The notes beneath the pieces were generated by a model. That model was not told the origin of the DNA, did no database searches, and worked only from the letters and a program-made list of their open reading frames with translations. From Merluccius polli (lineage: Eukaryota > Chordata > Actinopteri > Gadiformes > Merlucciidae), in contig JAOPHQ010006338.1 of the NCBI GenBank assembly GCA_030340625.1, positions 1 through 64,000 of the forward strand: a stretch of DNA of 64,000 bases. Reading direction: 5' to 3'. Position numbers and translations under genes: made by a program. Below are positions 31,141-41,241 of the stretch, one piece after another; the first letter of the stretch is position 1; every line of letters starts with the position of its first letter.

Positions 31141-31282
31141 TAAGGGGATTATCCATTTGCTGCTCGGGTCCCTAAATGTACTCTTTTTACACAGGCTTTT
31201 ATTTAATCATATTTGTATACATTTTAAGAATCCACTTTATTGTATTCACTTTATTTGTTTTATTGTGTTTTACCCATTGCAG

Positions 31283-31915
31283 CGGAGGTACATGGCTGGA
31301 CTCTTTCACTCTCTATTGAGCTCCGTCTGGAAATGTGTGAACACTGAACAGGTAGTGAAGATGGCTCTCTTTTTATTTGCTTGATGAAGGACATCTGCAT
31401 GATGCAATGGATCAATCACATGTAGCCTTCTAACCGGACCTTATCACATCATATCCTTAATATCTTTCTAATGCAAACAGCAAGACAAACGTATCCAGCA
31501 GTGCCAGCACAGACGTCAGATGTCACATGAAACCTGGAATTGAGTCGGATTTGAATAAAACTTAATAAGTAGTGTAACAGTAATAGAAGTAATGCTGCTT
31601 GAGGACATATGCGCCGAGGCAGACTCCACTTTGAGGGTGAACAAGGGAAAGATATTGCTTTTATGTTAACGTTTTCATATTCATTTTTTAAGACAGATAA
31701 ATAAGAACACTCTTATTCACTCATTATCAACTATATCTACACATTTACAATGGTTGGCTTATTGACCATTGTGAGAACGTTGGACAACTTGTGACAATTT
31801 ACAAAACACAAATCCTACCCAGTAGTCTGTTTTTCCGTATTTCTGAATGTATATTTTATATTTATGTTATACACACAGAAATATATTATTATTATTATTA
31901 TTATTATTATTAAAA
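31283..31915 (-). repeat. Inverted copy of the lectin upstream region (left arm)
   Basis: Inverse of 32760-33356, including the lectin start codon context and about 600 bp upstream, at moderate divergence. The arms meet at (TTA)n microsatellites (31889-31914 and 32766-32820). It breaks off 20 bases into the lectin coding sequence. Confidence 0.85.
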
Positions 31916-32181
31916 GTGACAATGAACAACACGACTTCAGTCCCCCGCGCAAACCAACAGCCACTCGCTGTCTTCCTCTCTCCCTGTCTGGCGAGGGTGT
32001 AGCAGCAAGCATGTATGAGTTTGCGCCGGGGGGTGGGGCCAGGGACGGGGGCTAGAGGAATAGACCAATAGGCCGGAAGAGGGGCGCCAGCAGTGGTCAT
32101 TCTATGGCTTCATCATTTTCCCTTATTCTACTTGGCCCGCCGGGAATTGTCTCGGTGCTCCCGATGTTCAGTCCACCCCTG

Positions 32182-32759
32182 CTACAAAGTCACATAAGTA
32201 CTTTTAATTAAACCATGCTTTCATTTACAGAGAATAGTCTCACAAACTATTGCAAATTATATCAACTAAAAAATTATAAATATCTGAGAACACCAGACTT
32301 TTCCTTCAATACCACCAACCTGTCTCATTATCATCAACACCATTTTAAAGTAGGCAAAGTTTCTCAATAAAACCCCTTCGTTTTATTCCCACGTATTGTT
32401 AGATATTGTTGGCTTAATAATTATTCAACAAGATATATATGTATTCATCGGGCAAACACAAAAACTAAAATTTGACTCGTTTAGTCCAGCTGCACCTTTC
32501 ACAAATGTACTATTGAAGCGAAGCCAACCGTGTGCAGATTATCAGCATTGCCTACTTTCTATCACCTAGAAACTTGTTCTATTGAAATCCTTGTTGTACA
32601 CTGTTGTTTTACTTTCTAATGACAAATGTACTTCTTGTAAGTCGCTTGGATTTGGCTTTTTATTGAAGCTGGAATGAGTACTTGTTGACCATGAAGGCAG
32701 TGGATGAGGGCTAAAGGGAGCCGCTTGTATCAATCCCAATTGTTCTATTTTGCTTTAAT
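32182..32759. other. Spacer between inverted arms
   Basis: AT-rich sequence with no recognised gene. Confidence 0.5.
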
Positions 32760-33335
32760 AGTATTATAATAATAATAATTATTATTATTATTATTATTAT
32801 TAATAATAATAATAATAATAACAATACATATGTCTGTGTGTATAATATGAACAGGGTAGGATTTGTATTTTGTAAATTGTCACAAGTTGTCCAACTTTCT
32901 CACAATGGTCAATAAGCCAACCATTGTAAAAGTGTAGATATATTTGATCATGTTTAGAATGTTCTTTTTTATCTGTCTTAAAAAATGAATATGAAAACGA
33001 TAACATAAAAGCAATCTCTTTCCCATGTTCACCCTCAAAGTGGAGTCTGCCTCGGTGCATATGTGCTCAAGCAGCATTACTTCTATTGAAGCCGACTCAT
33101 TTCCAGGTTTCATGTGACATCTGACGTCTGTGCTGGCACTGCTGGATACGTTTGTCTTGCTGTTTGCATTAGAAAGTTATTAAGGATATGATGTGATAAG
33201 GTCCGGTTAGAAGGCTACATGTGATCCATTGCATCACGCAGATGTCCTTCATCAAGCAAATAAAAAGAGAGCCATCCTCACTACCTGTTCACACATTTCC
33301 AGACTGAGCTCAATAGAGAGTGAAAGAGTCCAGCC
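32760..33335 (+). repeat. Right arm of inverted repeat, upstream of the lectin copy
   Basis: Counterpart of 31283-31915. Ends in a likely 5' leader (CTCAATAGAGAGTGAAAGAG) directly before the lectin ATG. Confidence 0.85.
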
Positions 33336-33834
33336 ATGTACCTCCGCTGCATTGTCCTTTGTGGCCTGCTGCACGCCCTCGCCCTGGCAGGCCCGCCTTC
33401 CCAGACTTCAACTGACCTGAAGCTCCAGTGCGGCTCCTGTCCGCTGTGCTGGTTCAACCATGATGGCCACTTCTACAAGTTTGTTGCTACCGGAATGACC
33501 TGGGCTGATGCGGAGCTCCACTGCCAGTCTTTGGGCGCAAACCTGGTCTCTATCCATAACGACAGATGAAAATAACTTTGTTTCCATGCTGATGAAGAAC
33601 TTTGCAACCGACCACAGTCCTTGGATTGGACTCAGTGATACTCGTAAAAAAGGCAGCTGGATGTGGAGCGACGGTTCCCGGAGAGACTTTGATGCTTGGC
33701 ATAAGGGACAGCCTGACAACTATCTTGATAGGGAAGATTGTGGCCATATGTATATTCATTCATCTGAATGGAATGATGTGGTATGCGATCGTCTTTATCC
33801 TTTTGTTTGTAAAGCTCGTAAAAGCTGTTCATAA
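33336..33834 (+). pseudogene. C-type lectin retrocopy with a frameshift
   Basis: An intronless C-type lectin. It has a hydrophobic signal peptide (MYLRCIVLCGLLHALALAG), then a single CTLD with CWFNHDGHFYKFVATGMTWA, the WIGL motif (SPWIGLSDT), a QPD sugar-binding motif (GQPDNYLDREDCG), WND (SSEWNDVVCD), and a final FVCKA. QPD predicts galactose-type specificity in the family. A single extra A near 33564 throws the frame after VSIHND, giving a stop at once; the rest (from ENNFVSML) is open in the next frame. Fish lectins of this type normally have several exons, so this is most likely a processed copy. A sequencing error at one base would make it an intact intronless gene. Confidence 0.8.
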
Positions 33835-34010
33835 AGTCGACATTGGCTTGTGTGTGTAAACAAAACCTGATGTTTATTTGAACCACAACCATAAAAATAT
33901 TACCAATCAAGAGGACTTTGTGTCTTTTCATATTGGATTTACTGTAGAGATTATTGCAAACAAGAGGGGGATCAAACTGAATGTTTTCAGTTGGCATTGT
34001 TTATAATAGG

Positions 34011-34534
34011 TGTAGCCCAAGCTAGGCCTACCACCAGACTACGCCACCCCCTAGGCTAAACTGGAATAGAGAGGGGGACTCTGTCCCAATAATGGTCCAA
34101 CACAGGCTCTTGGAAAAATATAAAGTTTATTTATTTTTTTTGTTTCTCGTTAAAAATAAAGTGTCACTTCAAAGATCAATACATAAATAAATACACAGAC
34201 ACAGTTCATGGGGATGACCGCCATTGGGTGAGAATCCTGAGCCACTAACACCCAGACTGACAAGGGGGGCCTGCCTCTGATACCACATGTGAGCACACTA
34301 AAAGTTCATTGGACCACACCACTACAAGTGCACCACTCAGGTACATTAAGAACAGGAGGTTTCATGCTTCATTGCACTACACAGCACATAATATCAGGGT
34401 GAGAAAACTTATAGAGGAGAACCTGCCAACCTGTACTCTAGGCTAGGGCCCAATCACTTCCCAGGCGGATGAGGGGGGGGAAGGTCACAGGGGGAAAAAA
34501 ATAAACAAACAAACAAAAAGAAAACCCTCTAACC
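34011..34534 (-). repeat. LTR of the decayed Gypsy, first piece
   Basis: Begins TGTAGCCCAAGCTAGGCC; continues after the hAT at 36299 and after the CACTA at 44236. The net LTR length is about 1.1 kb. Confidence 0.75.
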
Positions 34535-36290
34535 CAGAGGTCTTCAACAGGGGGTCCGCGGAGGTACTGCAGGGGGGGGTCGCAAACGTTTTGGTTGATT
34601 AGACTTTTTTTTTTATATTCCCCCCGCAATTTTTTTCCACAAATTGAAATGTCTTTAAATACACATTAACATGAATCCAACACACTGTAGTGAACAGATA
34701 AATGGAGGCAGAAGATGTCTTTCAGTCAGCAATGCACACATTCAGCGACACACAGGAGCTCTTTCAAGCTGGGCACCAGTTCATTCTGTTAAGAATAAAT
34801 AATAACATATGTATCAACAGGCTGTAATATCTACACATAGCCACAAAGGAACAGTAAGAAATATATAAGTTGTATTAACCGCACCTGGCCACCAGATGGC
34901 GGCACACATAATACACTGGGGGCGGGTGCTAAACACTAGCCAATCAGAGCATAGTATGCGTCATAGAGGCCACGCCTGCCCAGATACTACCAAACTACAG
35001 ATCCGGGGGGGAGGCCAGAAACCCTACAGGCAGCGTATCTGGACAGATACCCAGCTAAGGGTCGCTCCACGCGTGTGAATTTTACAATTCCTCTCCATTT
35101 GCTTGATAGATAAATACCTAAAACTAAACAAATAAAGTGAGTTAAAGCGATCCTGTGTCGGCAGCCTTCATCCTCAAAGAACACATCACAATTCACAACA
35201 TGTCCCATCAACGAGGAATCAGAATCAGAAATACTTTCATAATCCCAGGGGGGAATTACTTTCGTTACATTACTCCATATGTAATAGACATAGGCCTACA
35301 TATATTAAGAATATATATATATATTAGTGCTGCATTTGCATTAATGTCATAGTTAACTCGCAATTAATCACAAATAATAACACATTTTTATCTATTCTAA
35401 ATGTCCCTTGATTTCTTTTTGTCCCATTATTTTTTCTCATTTTAATGCTCTTATCATCATGGAAAAGTGGATCGACTTGCTTTGTGCAAGTTGTCGCCTG
35501 GCTTTGACGAGGGGGCGGAGAATTCGCATCAGCTGTGTGCTTCCAGCCATCAAGTGGTATTTCAGACTGGACGTGCTGCGATGATAGCTCAGTTCACAAC
35601 GACAAAACACACAGATCACTTTGGTCTTGTCAATGGAACCATTTAGAAACTTTTTAAAAGTAAACTTTCCATTCAGAATATTATTGGCATCCATTTCGGC
35701 GTCTCGCGCTCGCCATCCACTCAAAACGTAACGTCTACTAGTCTTAAACAAGTGTGTGCAGCGTGCCTGTTGTTCTTTATTTCCGCTCTAGCTAGATCCA
35801 GTGTGGTGTTGTAGTTTTTGACGGAATGAGGGCTGTGTGAGTGCGCGTGCGTGCGTGTGTGTGCGTGAGCGAGCCTGGGTTGAGCGCGAGGAACATCAGG
35901 AGAGAGTTACGGCTAACTTTATGTTGGAGTTGTTTTGGCGTGGTTACGGCCAACAGTAACCTGTTCTGTTGCAACAATAAATGTTGTTTGCTGAACAACA
36001 CTGCATCGTCGTTACAACGCGTCCTGGCGGACGCTACATTATGTTTATGAATGGCAGTGGCATGGCCACCCTACTCACTGTACCTTGCACATGAATATAT
36101 GAACCTGTGTATTATTTCAATATCTTAGTATTGAATGCACAACAACAAGGTAAATTTATACATGGCACTATCGGACCTGTTTAATATAAAACACAATTGT
36201 ACACAATATATAGGCTATAAGTAGGGGGTCCCTGCTCCATCTCTCTATCAGTTTGGGGGTCCTTGGCCTGGAAAACATTGAAGACCCCTG
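34535..36290 (-). mobile_element. hAT element, 1756 bp, with BED-finger remnant
   Basis: Ends CAGAGGTCTTCAACAGGGGG and, inverted, CAGGGGTCTTCAATG, with an exact 8-bp CTCTAACC duplication (34527-34534 and 36291-36298). The interior contains a possible LINE 3' tail near 35215-35270 and a BED-like coding fragment. Confidence 0.9.
35437..35751 (-). pseudogene. BED zinc-finger fragment of a hAT transposase
   Basis: 104-residue frame with DKTKVICVFCRCELSYHRST and SLKYHLMAGS. This is the C-x2-C ... H arrangement of a BED finger with its final histidine apparently lost. It is the N-terminal part of a hAT (ZBED-like) transposase; the catalytic domain is missing. Confidence 0.6.
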
Positions 36291-36674
36291 CTCTAACCTG
36301 TGGCTCACAGTCTACTCCTAACCACGTACATTCCACTAGGCCCCCAGGCTAGAGGGGAAAACAAATAAGCAAAACAAAACAAAATCCTAAAAGCAGCACC
36401 CGGACATACAATCAATCATCCATCACACATACAGAACAGCAGCCGACAATGCTGTATTGCAGCGTGCTTCTATAAGGAGAGCAAGCAGGACATGTTTAAG
36501 TGTTTGGCAAACACAGCAGACTTGCACTACAAGCATGGACCACTAAAGGCCACACACTGTGAGAACACAGAGCAGTGTTATATTAACAAGTGTACTATGT
36601 ATGGAGAAGTTTCATGTTAGCAACTGTGCAACATGAAACAAACAATACATGTTAGCATTCTAGACGAGTGCATG

Positions 36675-36850
36675 CACTCTAAGAAGTAATGTGTCATTTT
36701 TCTTACACATTCATTGTGTCAAGGCTTTTTTAACACGTGTTGATAATGACACAAAATGAGTATTATTCTGTTAAATTATCTGACACATTTTGTGTTAAAC
36801 TGTATATTATTAATTGTTATTTTAAAATGTGAGACACAATTAATAAAGTA
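36675..36850. repeat. CACTA left subterminal repeat zone
   Basis: Repeated TGTGTCA, TGACACA and TTACACATT words in both orientations following the terminal repeat. Confidence 0.85.
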
Positions 36851-37041
36851 GGCTGATATATTTTTATGTATTCATCACAAACAAAGAATGTTGTTTGGAC
36901 GTGGTTTGATTTATTTCAAAATGTTGCTTTAAATATATAATACCGATCAGCCCCCCCCCACTTCGCTTTTTCTCCGTGCTGTTCCTCGTGTATGGTCATC
37001 CTGCTACTGTCCCAGTGTTTTTCCGTCGTTCCAGTGTCAGG

Positions 37042-40000
37042 ATGGAACATCTTGAGGAGGTGAGTGAACCTTTACTGTTTATGGAGTGAACAGTCTACTT
37101 CACTTTGATGTAGATGTTGAATTATATTTTTGAAAAATGGGCAGGTGTTAGTTAACTATCATTAAGTTCGCTAGCAGCTAGTGCTAGCTGTGCACATCAC
37201 TTTAGTGGCAAGTGATTTATCTAAATTTCGTGTTAGCCGTCTTATAGTGAGATTGTTGCAAATTTGCTTTTTGACATTACTCAGACAATTTAACATCAAA
37301 ACTGAACGTCACTTAGCGCTAACGGCATGCGTTAGCGCTAATGCTAACGGCATGCCGTTACGGCATGCTAACGCATGCCGTTAGCATTAGCGCTAAACAA
37401 TTTGGATAAGTTAGCCATCAGACAAGGTCGGAACTTGCAAGAATGTTGTTCTAGTTGCTTGTTCATGAACAGAAATATTCGTAACGATATGATTTATTGT
37501 ATTGGGCGTAATGTCGCTAAGATCACAAAAGTGGTCCAAGTGTTATTGCTAACATTGCTAACATTTTAAGCGCGAAAATGAACATTGCATCATAACCGTT
37601 GCAGTTCAAAATTTCATCTCGTTCCATTTCTGATATTCGCGCTCTTCTTTGACCATCCGCGACGCCACTGGAGCATGTCTTTTAGAATCACTGAATCCAG
37701 AGACGGTTAATAAAGGAAATTTGCAGAAGTTTAGAAAGCTAGCGAGTTAATTTAGTGTTTTATGAGTTTTGGGTATTAATACTCATCTCTCCCATTGTCT
37801 AGTTTCACATCATAGGCTAACATTGCCAGGGTATTGTTGAATTGAAGGCACTCAGCTGGGCATTACATACATGGTTTGGGGATACTTTGTTCATAAACTG
37901 CATTTTAACCCCTATACATGCTATAAAAAATACTGTCATGAACTGTAAAATCGATGTGATGGAAAAACTGGCATCTACAATTGTTGGCCATGCCAGTACT
38001 GTACTGGGGCCTATAGACCTAATAGTCATGCATTTGTAATTTAATAAGGTCTGTCTTCTATTTCCAGGGCATGGATCATGAAGAAATGTTCAAAATTCTG
38101 GCAACAGTGTTCAAGAAAGAAGTGGAGATCTCCAGGAAGATATATACTGTCCACAACACACAGCAGCTTATAAATCAGACATGTGATGCTGGTTTCCAAA
38201 TTGACAGGCTTTTGAAATTTGATGCAGATTTTTCAGAATTCATTGATGTTGACCCAAATGTTTGCATAAGCGACTTGGATAAATTCCAGATTTACCTGTG
38301 TGAATCAACCAACTCTCAAGCTGACAATGCAATGGCCTGTCATGTTCAGGTAAGTGTCCTCTGTAAAGTTAGTCCTATTACCCTTCATTGACCCACACTG
38401 TTTCACATTTCCATTTAGATGGCATTTAGTTATTGGCTTTAATGTAGCAATAGGTCTACTTAATCCTCAATATCACACTATTTTTCTGCACAGCAACCTA
38501 ACCCGGAGCAGACAACAGGCTTAGAACCTCTGATACAAAAAAAGTTGCCTGAAATATTTGAAGAAATAAGAATCAACGGCATCGTCTCCGAGAAGACCAG
38601 ACTGAAGCTTGTCAAGCTTGTCGTTTCTGACTTAGTGGAGAGGCATGGATTGTGAGTAGACTATATATAGACAGTTGTTGTTTTTCTGTCTGAAAGTTAA
38701 ATCCTTCGGTCAGTTTCAGACTAAGGTATTATGTGGAGTTTGTTTATAAAAACAACTAAAATAACCAATAATAGCAACACATCACATGTTTATTTGGGAT
38801 ATTTTGTAGTTATCCATCTTCTGATGAAAAGGTAGCCCTGGCGGGTACCATCATTGCCACTGTTCCATGCCTGAAAGTTCAAGTGGATGGGAAAGGACAA
38901 GGATTTGTAAGTATTTTATATGTTTGAGTAATAGTTTGAAGGTCATCTGGAAGCTAGTTTTTGAATAATACCTGGTTTTGTAGAAATACTACCTACTTTT
39001 TCATAGAAAACCAATAACCTGTTTGCCAAAACATTACAGAAGGCCAATTTCCACCAGAAAACGCTATGGCAGCAGAACAACTGACCAGCAACAACTATCT
39101 AAATTAAAATCTACTATCTAACTAAACTAATTATCTAACTAGAAATGTTTTGAAAGTGGGCAACCTTTGGTAAAGCTCAAAACTGCTGCTTCCTTAGCTG
39201 GTTGAGTAGCAGCCTACATTGACTGGAATGGATTCTTTTCTATATCTCTTTGCAATGTGTCTGACGTTACTTGAACTCTTTACCTGAACTCTTCTCTCTC
39301 AGCTTCATTGTGGAGGTCACTTATACAGTCTGATCGATGTAAAGTATTAATTTATGTAGAATCGTGGCAAGTGGTACTTGACTTACATGTGAATATCTCA
39401 TTAATTATCTTAGGAGCATTTTTATGACCCGTCATCCCACACTGGATTTTTGGAAATTCGACTCCGCAACATTCGCAGAAAGCTTGAGGAAGATCAGAGA
39501 CGGTACAGAAAACATAAGAGACGCAGAGAGGTTGGTCAGAACCCGGTTCAGGAAGTGCAAGACGCCAATGATACCCGTGAGTTGATCAACCTAATGAAAA
39601 GGCTGAGACCCTCTGCAGAGAACCTGGCCTCAATCAAATCCGGAATGCAGAGAACTTTCACCCACTGTAGATCATGGATATCCAGTCTGTCACCCACGAT
39701 GGGTGAAGTCTTCCAAGAATATCCACGATTCCTGGACATACCTGCTTTAGTAAGTGCCCCATCAAAGCCTTTTGGTTCCTACTTTAGAAATGTAGTATGT
39801 GAACCTCTGGTACATGGCTTCAGGGTTCCAAACAAGTAAATTGTCATCAACTTTGATATTTCAGCTGTTTGTACAATAAATTCATGCTAATGAAGTTATT
39901 AATGCATTAAAATACTAGTCATTGACAAGCCTCAGTTACCTTGTAACCCCCTTTCCCGCAGATTGTACTGATGGTGGCCGTTTCTTTCAATTTGTCTTCA

Positions 40001-41229
40001 ATCATACCAAAACAATTGTTTTGTTTTTCTGCTAAAGTTTGATTCAGAGTTCAACACCCTGTGCGAGGGAAAGGGAGATTTGTTCATGAGAAGATGGGAA
40101 GCCGTGATCATCCCGCAGCTGACCGCAGTTGCAGTCAAGGAGAAACATATTGCATCGCTCACTGAGGGAATGGATGGCCTAATAGATGGTATGCTTTCAA
40201 TTTTCAGCATCTTAACATGTTGGATAAGTGGATCCTCAAAACAGATACTAGGAACTGTTTCTAAAGCTTTCAATGTCTTAATATGAATTGATGAGATGAC
40301 TGCTTCTTTTTCCATTTGCAGATGAGAGGAGCTACAGAATGCTACAAATTCTGACCCATCTTCTTCCCCCAATCGCATCCAGCCGGTGCAGTGTCAAGTC
40401 TGCCATTACACACCTGATTGACTTTGTACCGGTAAGGTTTGATTTTTTGGTTTTAATACTAATGTAAACAGTTCTTGAAAATATTTGGAATTTGATTATT
40501 TATCTAGCAGGAGTTGACCTGACCTGTTAGATATCTTTTGCTCCAGATTATCCTATAAAAAGCTTGTGCTATTGTCAATATTTTCATGAATTGTTACATA
40601 ATCCAAAGCAATTTTGTGCATTCTCCATATCCTAGTTATTCATATAACTTGTTCTTGACCTTGCATTGTGCACAAGAAATGTAATGCTGGTAACAATTAA
40701 CGGTTAACGGGTAGTTAATTTAAGTTTGACATTTTTGTTGAATAGTGATATGTTAAAAAATCAATTCAAAATTCATATTTTTTTGTCAAATTTGTACCGT
40801 TAATACGACACGCAGGTGTGATATAGATATGACATTATAAGTCCATATTGGCAAATTAATGTTGATTCATCGATTTCCCCCCCCCCCCCCCCCCCCTTTC
40901 AGACTGGAACTAGCATCTCATCCCTCTGCACTGATGACTCTGAATCCCACCCCTCGCCGCCACATCTCCTATCGATTGGTAGCTTCAGGGATCCAATTCG
41001 GCAGTATGTCATCATCGGAAAGAACGATAAGGTCATCATTCCCCTTGACCAAGATCTCACTGGTGCTGTGGACAAACTGTTCAAGCTGTTTTGGGTCTGT
41101 AACTTGGCATATCCACCCCAACTGTCATCAGTTTTTTCCTTCCTGGAGTATGTCTACAATATCCCCCTCTCGACCAACAGGAAGTCAAAGGTAGTGGACC
41201 TTATTTCGAAAATGAAAATGGTTAAGTAA
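37042..41229 (+). CDS. CACTA element gene 1, SAMD3-like protein, eight exons
   Basis: Exons 37042-37059, 38068-38349, 38494-38651, 38810-38906, 39414-39749, 40038-40188, 40322-40431 and 40903-41229 join through consistent GT-AG phases into 492 codons plus TAA, with no stop or shift. The protein starts MEHLEEGMDHEEMFKILATV. The middle (LKLVKLVVSDLVERHGFYPS, then EHFYDPSSHTGFLEIRLRNI) is the module seen in many fish 'SAMD3-like' predicted proteins. A basic segment follows (RRYRKHKRRREV). The end (RQYVIIGKNDKVIIPLDQ to KMKMVK) matches the same family's C-terminus. Function is unknown; in a CACTA element a TnpA-like DNA-binding accessory role is an inference. I see no complete SAM domain. Exon 1 codes for only six residues. 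Confidence 0.85.
37313..37396. repeat. Palindromic GCATGC/TTAGCGCTAA cluster
   Basis: TTAGCGCTAACGGCATGC, its complement, and CATGCCGTTA units alternate, giving an 84-bp potential hairpin in intron 1 of CACTA gene 1. Confidence 0.85.
38068..38349 (+). CDS. CACTA gene 1, exon 2
   Basis: 94 codons from GMDHEEMFKI to AMACHVQ; acceptor TTTCCAG, donor GTAAGT; phase 0 both sides. Confidence 0.82.
38494..38651 (+). CDS. CACTA gene 1, exon 3
   Basis: QPNPEQTTGLEPLIQKKLPE to DLVERHG; acceptor GCACAG, donor GTGAGT; leaves two bases. Confidence 0.82.
38810..38906 (+). CDS. CACTA gene 1, exon 4
   Basis: Completes F then YPSSDEKVALAGTIIATVPC to GKGQGF; acceptor TTTGTAG, donor GTAAGT. Confidence 0.82.
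39414..39749 (+). CDS. CACTA gene 1, exon 5
   Basis: 112 codons from EHFYDPSSHTGF to FLDIPAL; includes a lysine/arginine-rich stretch that may bind nucleic acid. Acceptor ATCTTAG, donor GTAAGT. Confidence 0.85.
40038..40188 (+). CDS. CACTA gene 1, exon 6
   Basis: FDSEFNTLCEGKGDLFMRRW to MDGLID; acceptor GCTAAAG, donor GTATGC; leaves one base. Confidence 0.8.
40322..40431 (+). CDS. CACTA gene 1, exon 7
   Basis: DERSYRMLQILTHLLPPIAS to HLIDFVP; acceptor TTTGCAG, donor GTAAGG. Confidence 0.82.
40903..41229 (+). CDS. CACTA gene 1, exon 8 with stop
   Basis: TGTSISSLCTDDSESHPSPP to ISKMKMVK and TAA. Its acceptor (CTTTCAG) is preceded by an unusual run of about 20 C residues at 40877-40896. Confidence 0.85.
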   Translation, partial: TGTSISSLCTDDSESHPSPPHLLSIGSFRDPIRQYVIIGKNDKVIIPLDQDLTGAVDKLFKLFWVCNLAYPPQLSSVFSFLEYVYNIPLSTNRKSKVVDLISKMKMVK

Positions 41230-41230
41230 T

Positions 41231-41233
41231 CAG
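41231..41233 (+). promoter_or_regulatory. Possible alternative splice acceptor before the transposase ORF
   Basis: The sequence AATCAG lies between the gene 1 stop (41227-41229) and the gene 2 start (41242). Splicing an upstream leader to this CAG would give a transcript whose first long frame is gene 2. Suggestive only. Confidence 0.35.
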
Positions 41234-41241
41234 CAAAGACA

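Larger units (their letters stand above)
28428..32181. mobile_element. DNA element with CAGGGGYGGACTG ends, heavily nested
   Basis: Left end CAGGGGCGGACTGGCCATCG and inverted right end CAGGGGTGGACTGAACATCG, both continuing GGGAG. Ends of this type belong to hAT-like fish elements. Its interior holds a smaller element with similar ends (28673-28859) and a tandem 1.1-kb repeat. No clean target duplication. Confidence 0.55.
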
